The notes beneath the pieces were generated by a model. The model was not told the origin of the DNA. It made no database searches and worked only from the letters and a program-made list of their open reading frames with translations. A DNA stretch of 45,913 nt, taken from the NCBI GenBank assembly GCA_024401995.1, contig JAKSJZ010000006.1:1-45913 (forward strand), read 5' to 3'. The stretch's first letter is position 1. Every line of letters starts with the position of its first letter. This stretch comes from Bacteroidales bacterium. GTDB taxonomy: Bacteria; Bacteroidota; Bacteroidia; Bacteroidales; UBA932. Position numbers and translations under genes: made by a program. Below are positions 16,305 to 24,403 of this stretch, piece by piece.

Positions 16305-17516
16305 TCAGATGCCCAGAAATCTCTTGCGGCTCAGAAGGCAGTCTCCAACCGAGGCTGCCTTTCTCCCCAATGTCGAAAGGCGGAATTTTGTGTCGGTGCT
16401 GACTTTCGACAGGGAGTGCTTGTTGACCGCCGTCTTCAGGGGGAGCATCAGGTAGTCCTTGCCCACAATAAGGCGTCCGCCGATTATCACCATCCCGGGG
16501 TTGAATATGTTGAGCACTCCGGCGAGGCCCCTGCCCAGGGTGGCCCCAATCGTCTCGATACCTTCGATGGCGAGCATGTCCCCGTCCTCGATGGCATCCA
16601 GAATCTCGTGAAGTTCGACGTTGCCGTTCTGAGAGTATGATTTGGACAGGGAGGAAGTCCTGCCGGACTCGAGTTCCTCGATTATCATCCTGTGGAGCGC
16701 GGACCCGGAGGCCCCCGTCTCAAGGCAGCCCACCTTGCCGCACCTGCAGATTATGTCGTTGTCAAGTACGGGGAAGTGCCCGATCTCTCCGGAAAACCCG
16801 GACTTGCCGTAGTAGAGTTCCCCGTCGAGCACCATTCCCATTCCGAGCCCCCAACTGAGGTTGACTACGATTGTATTGCGGTCTGCCTTCTTGCCCAGCG
16901 ATATGTATTCGCCGTAGGCCATTGCGCGGGAGTCGTTCTCTATGCCGACCGGCACTCCGAACTCCTTTTCGAACAGTTCGTTGAGCGGAAGATCGTCGCT
17001 GACGAAGTAAGTGAGGCTGTAACCTGTCTCGGGGTTCACTCTTCCGGAGAGGCTCACACCCACTCCCAGGATGTCGTCCCAACTGATTCCGGCTTTCGCA
17101 ACCTCGTCCTTTACAATCCGGCACATCGAACGGAACGATTCGGCATTGGCCTTCAGAACGAATTCCAGATCCTGTATGAAGTCCACAATGTCTCCCTTGA
17201 AGTCCATTATGGCGATATGGAAGTGCTGCCTGGCGACGTCGATGCCGACCATATAGCCGGCCTTGGGGTTGAGACCGAACGTGCTCGGCCTCCTGCCGCC
17301 GGTTGTCCCCATCTTGCCGTTGTCGCGCAGATACCCGTCTTCTATGAGTTCCCCCACAATCTTCGTGACGGTCGGTACGCTGAGACCTATCTCCTTGCTG
17401 AATTCTGCGATGCTTACGCTCCCTTCGCTGATGCAGTGTTTTATAAGGTTGCGCTTCAACTGGGCGCCCTTTTCGTCGTCGGAGCCGAGAAAAATTTTAG
17501 TCATAGCTTTCTGCAT
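16305..17516 (-). CDS. ROK-family transcriptional regulator
   Basis: About 403 residues from ATG 17516 (MQKAMTKIFLGSDDEKGAQL); ATG 17504 is a good alternative, and the longer frame begins in the promoter. Residues about 25-85 are a winged helix-turn-helix (VSIAEFSKEIGLSVPTVTKI). The rest is a sugar-kinase-like ROK domain with GVSLSGRVNPETG, the Zn site region GHFPVLDNDIICRCGKVGC and GLGMGMVLDGELYYG. It would sense a sugar or sugar phosphate and repress carbohydrate genes; no target is adjacent. It is transcribed divergently from the sensor-like gene at 17606, with overlapping promoters. Confidence 0.9.
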   Translation of the reverse strand: MQKAMTKIFLGSDDEKGAQLKRNLIKHCISEGSVSIAEFSKEIGLSVPTVTKIVGELIEDGYLRDNGKMGTTGGRRPSTFGLNPKAGYMVGIDVARQHFHIAIMDFKGDIVDFIQDLEFVLKANAESFRSMCRIVKDEVAKAGISWDDILGVGVSLSGRVNPETGYSLTYFVSDDLPLNELFEKEFGVPVGIENDSRAMAYGEYISLGKKADRNTIVVNLSWGLGMGMVLDGELYYGKSGFSGEIGHFPVLDNDIICRCGKVGCLETGASGSALHRMIIEELESGRTSSLSKSYSQNGNVELHEILDAIEDGDMLAIEGIETIGATLGRGLAGVLNIFNPGMVIIGGRLIVGKDYLMLPLKTAVNKHSLSKVSTDTKFRLSTLGRKAASVGDCLLSRKRFLGI

Positions 17517-17533
17517 ATGGGGTAAACCGGGCA

Positions 17534-17541
17534 CAAAACTA
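17534..17541 (-). promoter_or_regulatory. ROK gene promoter (-7 box TAGTTTTG)
   Basis: TAGTTTTG on the minus strand fits TAnnTTTG and lies 17 bases before ATG 17516. Confidence 0.45.
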
Positions 17542-17553
17542 TAAAATAATTGT

Positions 17554-17561
17554 TATATTTG
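17554..17561 (+). promoter_or_regulatory. Promoter (-7 box TATATTTG) of the sensor-trkH-helicase run
   Basis: TATATTTG is a perfect box, 44 bases before the ATG at 17606. The leader is very A/T-rich. It lies 12 bases from the divergent ROK box, so ROK autoregulation could also touch this run. Confidence 0.55.
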
Positions 17562-17605
17562 CGCGTTTATTCTTAAAAATTTTTGAAAAATTATTTCAAT
17601 AGTTT

Positions 17606-18427
17606 ATGAAGTTTTTCAAAAAGGGGCAGGGACTTTCGCTCAGGCAGAAGACTGTGTTGAGCCTGAGTTCGATTGCCGTCGTTCTTCTGATTTCAAGCAC
17701 AATCTCCGTGATGGAGTTTGATGCGATGAGCACCTATGTCTCGGATCTCATTGCGGATGACATCAATTCCATAAACGTGGCCCACAGGCTGTCAGATCTT
17801 GCCAACTCATACAATCTGCAGATTCTTGCGGTTATAGGAGACGAGGGACGGCTCGAGCTTCCGGAGTCGGATGACGGGTACTTCCTGTCCCACTGCGACA
17901 CTTTGCGTTCGTCCGTGCCTTCCAACGAGATAGCTCATCTCGCCGATTCGGTTGTCTATTCATATACGGCCTATATGCTTACCTCCAAGGAACTGGAGAA
18001 TGTGCTTTATTCCGATTTCATAGACTCCAGGGAGTGGTATTTCAACAGGCTCCAGCCCCGTTTCAGCAGGTTGACATCCGACATAGATGCGCTCGTGGGC
18101 GCGATATACGGCGACTTGCAGAAGAATTCGGAGACGTTCGACAGAGGCTTCTACCGCAGTGTCATACCGGGCATAGTTGCCGTCGGGGTTGGGCTTCTGC
18201 TGGTGCTGATGCTTATGTTCTTCCTCCTTGCCTACTATGTCAACCCGATATACAGGATGCTGGATTCCCTGAGGTTCTACCGTTCTTTCAACAAGCAGTA
18301 CAATCTCGAATTCGAGGGTGATGACCAGTTGTCGGAGTTGAACGGCGGCATCAGGGAGGTGGTGAACGAGAACAGGGAACTGCGGCGTCATCTGCTGTCA
18401 CAGCGTAAAAAAGAATCCGCCGAATGA
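17606..18427 (+). CDS. Two-TM membrane protein with periplasmic helical domain, sensor-like but without output domain
   Basis: The 273-residue protein has a membrane segment at about 20-38 and an extracytoplasmic, largely helical region (about 40-185). A second strong membrane segment (IPGIVAVGVGLLLVLMLMFFLLAYYV, about 190-215) is followed by a 55-residue cytoplasmic tail that looks like an incomplete HAMP and coiled coil, ending at QRKKESAE. The layout is that of a histidine kinase or chemoreceptor sensor region, yet no kinase, cyclase or methyl-accepting domain follows. The stop overlaps trkH by an ATGA, which suggests a link to potassium uptake. I do not recognise the family. Confidence 0.7.
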   Translation: MKFFKKGQGLSLRQKTVLSLSSIAVVLLISSTISVMEFDAMSTYVSDLIADDINSINVAHRLSDLANSYNLQILAVIGDEGRLELPESDDGYFLSHCDTLRSSVPSNEIAHLADSVVYSYTAYMLTSKELENVLYSDFIDSREWYFNRLQPRFSRLTSDIDALVGAIYGDLQKNSETFDRGFYRSVIPGIVAVGVGLLLVLMLMFFLLAYYVNPIYRMLDSLRFYRSFNKQYNLEFEGDDQLSELNGGIREVVNENRELRRHLLSQRKKESAE

Positions 18428-19878
18428 ATCTCAAGGTCATCAGCAGGAACGTCGGGTATGCGCTTCTCGTGAGCGCGCTGTTCATGTTCTTCTCGATAGT
18501 GGTGTCGCTCCTCAACGGGAGGGACAGCGCCCTTGCGTCGCTGCTGATAAGCTTTCTGATAACTTTCATTGTCGGCATATTCCCCTTCATATTCGTGCGG
18601 CAGACTTCGGTCATCACGCTGAAGGAAGGGTATGTCATCATAGTGCTTTCGTGGCTGCTTTCATTTGTGGTCGGGATGCTTCCCTACATACTCTGGGGAG
18701 GGCCGTTCGATGTCACCAATGCGTGGTTCGAGAGCGTTTCGGGCTATACCACGACCGGCGCCACCATCCTGGAGAGGGTGGAGGACTTGCCGAAGAGCCT
18801 CCTTTTCTGGCGTTCCTCGACGCACTTCATCGGTGGCTTGGGAGTAGTGGTGTTCCTGCTGCTGATAATACCGAACGCCAGTCCGGTCAAGATGCGGCTG
18901 ATGAGTATGGAATTGTCCTCCCTTTCAAAGTCCGCCTATGCGGTGAGGGCGAACAGGACGGTATATGTGTTCGCGCTGGTGTATTTCGCGTTGTTCGTGC
19001 TGTCTTCCGCATCCTATGCCCTGGCGGGGATGCCGGTGTTCGATGCAGTGTGCCATGCGTTCAGCGTGTCGGCATCCGGAGGATTCAGTACCAGAACTCT
19101 CTCCATATCCGCCTTCGATTCGTTTGCCGTGGAGGCCATAACGATGGTTTTTATGCTCCTTTCGTCGATTCACTTCGGCCTTGTGTTCCTCGTGTTTGCG
19201 ACCAGGAGTTTCAAGCCGCTGAATAACCCTGTACTCAAGTTCTACCTCGCGGCGCTGCTTGTCTTCAGCCTTGTTTCGGGTTTGTCGCTCAGGGTGGCCG
19301 GGGTGTATGACAACCTTGGGCGGGCGCTTTGGACAGGAGCTTTCCATACGATCTCTACGGCCTCCACGACCGGGTTCGCCATTTCGGACAATGCGGCCTG
19401 GCCTATGGTTGCGAATATGCTTCTTATGATGCTGGCCGTGATGTGCGGATGTGCCGGCTCCACTTCCGGGGGCGTCAAGGCGGACAGGGTGCTTGTCCTG
19501 CTGAAGACCGTCGGCCGCCAGACGAGCCGTACCCTTCATCCGTCGATTGTGTCGGAAGTCAGGCTCGGTGGCCGGTCGCTCAAGGAGGAGCAACTTACTC
19601 CGCATCTGCTCTATGTCGCCGTCTATCTCCTGATTCTTGCGGTCTCCCTGCTTCTTGCAATAGGAATGGGACTGGATGTCCAGTCCGCCTTCACCGGTTC
19701 GCTTTCGTCGCTTGGCAACGTGGGCCCCGCCATCGGTGACATAGGAAGTATGGGCAACTACAATGACGTGCCTTCTTCCGTCAAATTCATTTTCACGGTC
19801 GATATGTTCCTGGGCCGTATAGAGATTTATCCGGTCTTCGCGGTAGTTGCGATGATGTTCGGCCCTAAAAGGCGGTAG
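18424..19878 (+). CDS. trkH: Trk/Ktr-type potassium uptake membrane subunit
   Basis: This 484-residue polytopic protein carries the four P-loop/membrane repeats of the TrkH/KtrB superfamily. Selectivity-filter-like segments are SGYTTTGATI, SASGGFSTRT, STASTTGFAI and SSLGNVGPAIG. HFIGGLGVVVFLLLIIP and CGCAGSTSGGVKADR are family signatures. It imports K+ and normally needs a cytoplasmic TrkA gate, which is not encoded here. It is ATGA-coupled to the preceding sensor-like gene and 2 bases from the following helicase gene. Confidence 0.93.
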   Translation: MNLKVISRNVGYALLVSALFMFFSIVVSLLNGRDSALASLLISFLITFIVGIFPFIFVRQTSVITLKEGYVIIVLSWLLSFVVGMLPYILWGGPFDVTNAWFESVSGYTTTGATILERVEDLPKSLLFWRSSTHFIGGLGVVVFLLLIIPNASPVKMRLMSMELSSLSKSAYAVRANRTVYVFALVYFALFVLSSASYALAGMPVFDAVCHAFSVSASGGFSTRTLSISAFDSFAVEAITMVFMLLSSIHFGLVFLVFATRSFKPLNNPVLKFYLAALLVFSLVSGLSLRVAGVYDNLGRALWTGAFHTISTASTTGFAISDNAAWPMVANMLLMMLAVMCGCAGSTSGGVKADRVLVLLKTVGRQTSRTLHPSIVSEVRLGGRSLKEEQLTPHLLYVAVYLLILAVSLLLAIGMGLDVQSAFTGSLSSLGNVGPAIGDIGSMGNYNDVPSSVKFIFTVDMFLGRIEIYPVFAVVAMMFGPKRR

Positions 19879-19880
19879 GT

Positions 19881-21317
19881 ATGCCTTCCACTGACAGCAT
19901 CCTTGATGATTTTCTGAAAGGGTTCGGCTATGGGCCGACGCCTTGCCAGATGAGGTTTTTCGAGGCCGTCTCCGAGTTTGCCGGGGATGACGGGTGCGAT
20001 ATCCTCATAGTGAACGGATATGCCGGTACCGGCAAGACCAGCGCGGTTGCCGCCGTAGTGGGGGCGCTTGCCGCAAGGAAGGTAAAGACGGTGCTCCTTG
20101 CGCCGACGGGAAGGTCTGCGAAGGTGCTTTCGGGTATGTGTTCGAGGCCGGCGTTTACGGTTCACAAGCATATCTACAGGCAACAGGGGGTCGCCGACAA
20201 CGGTATGGGCCGCTTCGGACTTTCGCCCAACAAACTGGGCGGCGCCTGGTTCTTTGTGGACGAGGCGTCCCTTCTCGGGGCGGGCGGCCTGTCGCGGGAC
20301 GACACGGCGGCCGAGTTCGGCAGCGGAAACCTGCTTGCCGACCTTATAACGTTCGTCAGGTCCGGCGACCGGTGCAGGCTTGTGCTGATCGGGGACAATG
20401 CCCAGCTGCCGCCTGTGGGACTGGATGTCAGTCCTGCACTTTATCCGGAGTGGATGGAAGCGACTTTCGGCGGAGTGAGGCAGGTGGAACTTACGACTGT
20501 GGTGAGACAGGCCCTTGAGTCCGGAATACTCCTGAATGCGACGGCGATAAGGGAGAGGATAGCCGTAATGTCCCCGGACGAGGCCGTGGCCGACCTGCGC
20601 CTTGATTTGAGCCGCGACGACGTGACGCGTGTAGGCGGCGAGGATCTGATAGAGACTTTGACTGATGCCTATGCCCGGTACGGGGACGACGGGGTGGTGG
20701 TCCTGACGCGTTCCAACAAACGGGCCATACGCTACAATCTGGGCATCCGCTCGACCGTACAGTTCAAGGAGGAGAGGCTGGTCAGGGGCGACAAGCTGAT
20801 GATAGTCAAGAACTGTTATCAGTTTCTGGAGAACGTGCAGGGGCTGGACTACATAGCCAACGGCGACATCGCCGTGCTCCGGAAGATAAGCCGTTATGAA
20901 GAACGTTACGGACTTCATTTCGCCGATGCCGTGCTCGAATTCCCCGATTACGGGGACGTCGAGGTGAAGGCGAAGGTCTGCCTTGATACGCTGGAGTCGG
21001 AGTCAGCTTCGCTCACGCGGGAACAGCAGGAGGCGCTTTACCTCGGAGTGTCGGCGGATTATTCGCACATAACCCGGAAGAAGGACAGGTACGAGGCTGT
21101 CAGGGAGGACAAGTATTACAATGCCCTCCAGCTCAAGTATGCCGATGCGGTTACCTGCCACAAGTCGCAGGGCGGGCAGTGGAAATGCGTGTTCATAGAT
21201 TGCCCCTTCTGGCTTGGGGAGCAGACGGTGGATGACTTGAAGTGGCTGTACACGGCTCTTACCAGAGCGCAGGAGAAGGTTTGTCTTGTGAATTTCCCGG
21301 ACAGGTTTTTCCGATAG
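19881..21317 (+). CDS. RecD/TraA-like superfamily 1 DNA helicase
   Basis: 478 residues. The motor begins with NGYAGTGKTS (Walker A, about 45-53). APTGRSAKVL (Ia), WFFVDEASL (Walker B/II), LIGDNAQLPPVG (III) and VVRQALESGILL (IV) follow. The C-terminal UvrD_C_2 segment reads AVTCHKSQGGQWKCVFID and LYTALTRAQEKVCLVNF. No RecB, RecC or N-terminal OB domain is present, so it is a short stand-alone SF1B helicase of the type common in Bacteroidetes. It probably serves DNA repair. It follows trkH by 2 bases, with no functional link seen. Confidence 0.88.
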   Translation: MPSTDSILDDFLKGFGYGPTPCQMRFFEAVSEFAGDDGCDILIVNGYAGTGKTSAVAAVVGALAARKVKTVLLAPTGRSAKVLSGMCSRPAFTVHKHIYRQQGVADNGMGRFGLSPNKLGGAWFFVDEASLLGAGGLSRDDTAAEFGSGNLLADLITFVRSGDRCRLVLIGDNAQLPPVGLDVSPALYPEWMEATFGGVRQVELTTVVRQALESGILLNATAIRERIAVMSPDEAVADLRLDLSRDDVTRVGGEDLIETLTDAYARYGDDGVVVLTRSNKRAIRYNLGIRSTVQFKEERLVRGDKLMIVKNCYQFLENVQGLDYIANGDIAVLRKISRYEERYGLHFADAVLEFPDYGDVEVKAKVCLDTLESESASLTREQQEALYLGVSADYSHITRKKDRYEAVREDKYYNALQLKYADAVTCHKSQGGQWKCVFIDCPFWLGEQTVDDLKWLYTALTRAQEKVCLVNFPDRFFR

Positions 21318-21331
21318 AGGGAAGTAATTGC

Positions 21332-21339
21332 TATATTTG
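21332..21339 (+). promoter_or_regulatory. Promoter of the phosphohexose mutase gene
   Basis: TATATTTG at 21332-21339 with TTTC at 21308-21311 (20 bp spacer). The -33 element lies inside the end of the helicase gene. The ATG is at 21356. Confidence 0.6.
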
Positions 21340-21355
21340 AAAAAATGATTGAGAT

Positions 21356-23014
21356 ATGAAAGAGTTTGAGAAAGTTGCCCAGAGTTGGCTTGAGGGCGAT
21401 TTTGACCAGAAAGTCAAGATGCAGGTGCTGGAGTTGCGCAATTCCGACCCGGCCCAGTTCGAAGATGCCTTCTACCGCAACCTCGAGTTCGGGACGGGCG
21501 GTCTGCGCGGGATAATGGGGGTCGGGACGAACCGTATGAACCGTTATACGGTAGGGATGGCCTCGCAGGGGCTCGCGAACTATATCCGCGGCCACGTGAA
21601 GGGGGACGATTTGAGAATCTGCATATCGTATGATTCGCGCAACAATTCGAAGGAGTTTGCGCGGATTGCTGCGGATGTGTTCTCCGCCAACGGACTTCAC
21701 GTTTTCATCTTCGACAATATAAGGCCTACGCCCGAGTTGAGTTATTCGATACGCCTGAAGAAAGCCGTGGCCGGAGTGATGGTCACAGCTTCCCACAACC
21801 CGAAGGAGTACAACGGCTACAAGGTGTTCTGGAGCGACGGAGGACAGATAACCTCTCCCGTTGACAAGGACATAGTGGCCGAGGTGGCGAAGGTGTCCGA
21901 CCCCTCGTTGGTGAAGTTCACCCCGGGTGACGATGCCGGTCCCGTAGACGTGATGGGCAGGGATGTGGACGAAAAGTATCTTTCCGACATATTGTCGCTC
22001 TCGCTGAGCCCTGAGGCTTGTGAGCGCCACGCTGACCTTAAGTTTGTATATACACCGCTTCACGGGTGCGGGGTGCGGCTTGTGCCGGAGTGCCTCAAGC
22101 GGCTCGGCTTCAAGAACGTGATACACGTTCCGGAGCAGGACGTGTCGGACGGCGATTTCCCCACCGTCGTGTCTCCCAATCCGGAAGAGCCCGCGGCGCT
22201 TGAGATGGCTCTGGAGAAGGCGGAGGCGACGGGCGCCGACATAGTTATGGCGACTGACCCCGACGCCGACCGTATGGGTATCGCGGTGAGGGACGACAGC
22301 GGCAGGATGGTGCTCTTCAACGGCAACCAGACAGCCTCGATGCTGACATACTATATCCTTACCAGACGCAAGGAGAGGGGGACTCTCGGCAAGGGCAGGT
22401 ATGTGGTCAAGACAATAGTGACCACCGAGCTGATCAGCGATATATGCGCCTCGTTCGGAGTGCCGGTCCACAATGTGCTCACAGGGTTCAAGTATATCGC
22501 CGAGGTCGTGAAGCGCAACGAGCCGGACGGCGAGTTCGTCTGCGGCGGAGAGGAGAGCTACGGATTCAACGTGGGGCAGTTCGTGCGCGACAAGGATGCG
22601 CAGATTGCCTGCATTATGGTGGCCGAGTGTGCAGCGTGGGCGGCGGACCGTGGTCTTACGCTGTATCAGCTGATGCAGAAGATATACGCCGAGTTCGGCT
22701 ATCGCAGGGAAGGGCTCGTTTCGCTTGTCCGCAAGGGCATCAGCGGCGCTGCCGAGATAAAGGGTATAATGGACAACCTGCGCGCTAATCCGCCGAAGTA
22801 TTTGTGCGGCAGCCCGGTGAACAGGGTCATAGATTATCTTGAACCGGAGAAGACCGGGCAGCCTGCGAGCGACGTGCTCCAGTTTTTCGACGAGGCCGGG
22901 GACGTGGTGTCCGTAAGGCCCTCCGGGACGGAGCCCAAAATCAAGTTCTATTTCGGCGCGAAGGGAGAGGATGCCGACAGCAAGATTGAGGAGCTCAAGG
23001 CGCAGTTTGCTTAA
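21356..23014 (+). CDS. Phospho-sugar mutase (phosphoglucomutase/phosphomannomutase family)
   Basis: A 552-residue alpha-D-phosphohexomutase interconverting hexose 1- and 6-phosphates. The active-site phosphoserine loop is VMVTASHNPKEYNGYKVFW. The metal loop is DPDADRMGIAV, the sugar-binding loop GGEESYGFNVG and the C-terminal phosphate loop VRPSGTEPKIKFYF. The N-terminal GTGGLRGIMGVGTNRMN marks the long bacterial PGM group (about 550-580 residues). Its last 20 bases overlap the convergent nth gene. The start is ATG 21356, supported by its own promoter. Confidence 0.93.
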   Translation: MKEFEKVAQSWLEGDFDQKVKMQVLELRNSDPAQFEDAFYRNLEFGTGGLRGIMGVGTNRMNRYTVGMASQGLANYIRGHVKGDDLRICISYDSRNNSKEFARIAADVFSANGLHVFIFDNIRPTPELSYSIRLKKAVAGVMVTASHNPKEYNGYKVFWSDGGQITSPVDKDIVAEVAKVSDPSLVKFTPGDDAGPVDVMGRDVDEKYLSDILSLSLSPEACERHADLKFVYTPLHGCGVRLVPECLKRLGFKNVIHVPEQDVSDGDFPTVVSPNPEEPAALEMALEKAEATGADIVMATDPDADRMGIAVRDDSGRMVLFNGNQTASMLTYYILTRRKERGTLGKGRYVVKTIVTTELISDICASFGVPVHNVLTGFKYIAEVVKRNEPDGEFVCGGEESYGFNVGQFVRDKDAQIACIMVAECAAWAADRGLTLYQLMQKIYAEFGYRREGLVSLVRKGISGAAEIKGIMDNLRANPPKYLCGSPVNRVIDYLEPEKTGQPASDVLQFFDEAGDVVSVRPSGTEPKIKFYFGAKGEDADSKIEELKAQFA

Positions 23015-23636
23015 GGGCTGACTTGCAGAATTCCGCTATGCCGCACGTTTCACATTTCGGGGAGCGTGCGGTACAGGTATATCGGCCGTGGAGTATGAGC
23101 CAGTGATGGGCGGTCGGGCGTTTCTGTGCGGGGATATGGCGCTCAAGGTCAAGTTCTACCGCCCTGGGGGTTGTCCCGCGTGAGAGCCCGATGCGCCTGG
23201 CTACCCTGAAAACGTGGGTGTCAACCGCCACCACCGGCTCTCCCCATACGATGGAACTTACCACGTTGGCGGTTTTCCTTCCGACTCCCGGCAGGGTCAT
23301 CAGTTCGTCCGTTCCGTGCGGAATCTCTCCGCCGAAGTTCTCCACGACACTGCGCGCCATACCGATAAGATGGGTGGCCTTGCTGCGCGGATAGGATATG
23401 GAGCTTATCAGGGCGAAGACGTCCTCGAATTCGGCTTTCGACAGGCTGGTGACGTCAGGGTAGCGCCTGAAGAGTTCCGGGGTGGTCATATTTACTCTCC
23501 TGTCAGTACACTGGGCGGACAGGATGACCGCCACCGTGAGTTGGTACGGGTCGGCGAAATTCAGTTCCGATTGCGGTGCGGCGCAATTCTTCTCGAAATG
23601 GGACAGTATCTTCGCGTAGCGCTCCGACAGGGTCAT
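22995..23636 (-). CDS. nth: Endonuclease III
   Basis: A 213-residue base-excision repair glycosylase/AP lyase that removes oxidised pyrimidines. The helix-hairpin-helix LPGVGRKTANVV carries the catalytic Lys, and VAVDTHVFRVARR carries the catalytic Asp. The [4Fe-4S] cluster ligands are C-x6-C-x2-C-x5-C in CTARSPKCETCGIAEFC. The length is standard. Its start overlaps the ftsE-like stop by 4 bases, and its 3' end overlaps the mutase gene by 20 bases. Confidence 0.95.
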   Translation of the reverse strand: MTLSERYAKILSHFEKNCAAPQSELNFADPYQLTVAVILSAQCTDRRVNMTTPELFRRYPDVTSLSKAEFEDVFALISSISYPRSKATHLIGMARSVVENFGGEIPHGTDELMTLPGVGRKTANVVSSIVWGEPVVAVDTHVFRVARRIGLSRGTTPRAVELDLERHIPAQKRPTAHHWLILHGRYTCTARSPKCETCGIAEFCKSALKQTAP

Positions 23637-24337
23637 ATCACAATCTCTATGGGAGCGGCCACTGCGGTCTCATCCTCCTCGCAGCGCTCGTCGTGGCAGA
23701 TGAATATGCGTCCGGGGTATTTGTCGAACAGTTCGCGGTTGTGGGTGACCATCAGTATGGCCGTACCGTTCTCGCGGTTGAGCCTGCGCAGCAGGTTCAT
23801 TATCCCGTCCGCGGTTTCGGAGTCGAGGTTGCCCGTGGGCTCGTCGGCCAGAATGACCTCCGGATTGTTGAGAAGGGCTCTGGCTATGGCAATGCGCTGC
23901 TGTTCGCCGCCGGACAGCTGGTGGGGCATCTTGTGGGCCTTTGTCTGCATACCTACGGCCTCGAGCACCTCGGTTATGCGCTTCTCCATACCGGCCTTGT
24001 CCTTCCAGTCGGTAGCCTTCAGCGCGAATTCCAGATTGTCGAAAACAGTACGGTCGGTCAGAAGCTGGAAATCCTGGAAGACGACACCGAGCCTGCGCCT
24101 GAGGAAAGGTATGTCCTTGCTGCGGATGGTGGCAAGGTCATATCCGCACACGGTTGCCTGCCCGCCGCCGAGCCTGTTCTCCGCTATGATTGTCCGGATG
24201 ATGCAGGTCTTGCCCGTCCCGACCTTCCCGGCGATATATACAAAACCACCGGTGCTGACGGCCACGTCCAGACCGCTTACCACTATGCTTTCTCCATTGA
24301 CTATGTCCGCCGAACGGAAAGTGATGAGTTCGCTCAT
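23633..24337 (-). CDS. ftsE: FtsE-like ABC transporter ATP-binding protein
   Basis: The 234-residue ATPase has Walker A GKVGTGKT, Q-loop VVFQDFQLL, signature LSGGEQQRIAIARALL and Walker B VILADEPTGNLD. This is the FtsE/LolD/MacB pattern. FtsE with FtsX controls septal peptidoglycan hydrolases, and Bacteroidetes often carry ftsE apart from ftsX. No FtsX is encoded beside it, so LolD-like function is an alternative. It is the first gene of a two-gene operon with nth (ATGA overlap). Confidence 0.82.
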   Translation of the reverse strand: MSELITFRSADIVNGESIVVSGLDVAVSTGGFVYIAGKVGTGKTCIIRTIIAENRLGGGQATVCGYDLATIRSKDIPFLRRRLGVVFQDFQLLTDRTVFDNLEFALKATDWKDKAGMEKRITEVLEAVGMQTKAHKMPHQLSGGEQQRIAIARALLNNPEVILADEPTGNLDSETADGIMNLLRRLNRENGTAILMVTHNRELFDKYPGRIFICHDERCEEDETAVAAPIEIVI

Positions 24338-24356
24338 AAAATACTTCTCGGATATG

Positions 24357-24364
24357 CAAATATA
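24357..24364 (-). promoter_or_regulatory. ftsE-nth promoter (-7 box TATATTTG)
   Basis: TATATTTG on the minus strand, 19 bases before ATG 24337. Confidence 0.55.
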
Positions 24365-24378
24365 GCGAGAATTTTAAG

Positions 24379-24386
24379 TAAATTTG
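24379..24386 (+). promoter_or_regulatory. Promoter (-7 box TAAATTTG) of the TPR/barrel pair
   Basis: TAAATTTG, 17 bases before ATG 24404. It lies within a 17-base sequence (24374-24390) repeated exactly at the gyrB promoter (29015-29031). Confidence 0.55.
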
Positions 24387-24403
24387 TAGGATTGCACAAT
24401 AAT

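Noticed and set aside
23576..24403. N-terminal extension of the TPR protein
   Set aside because: The frame is open, but it lies antisense to ftsE and upstream of the promoter. A signal peptide follows ATG 24404.
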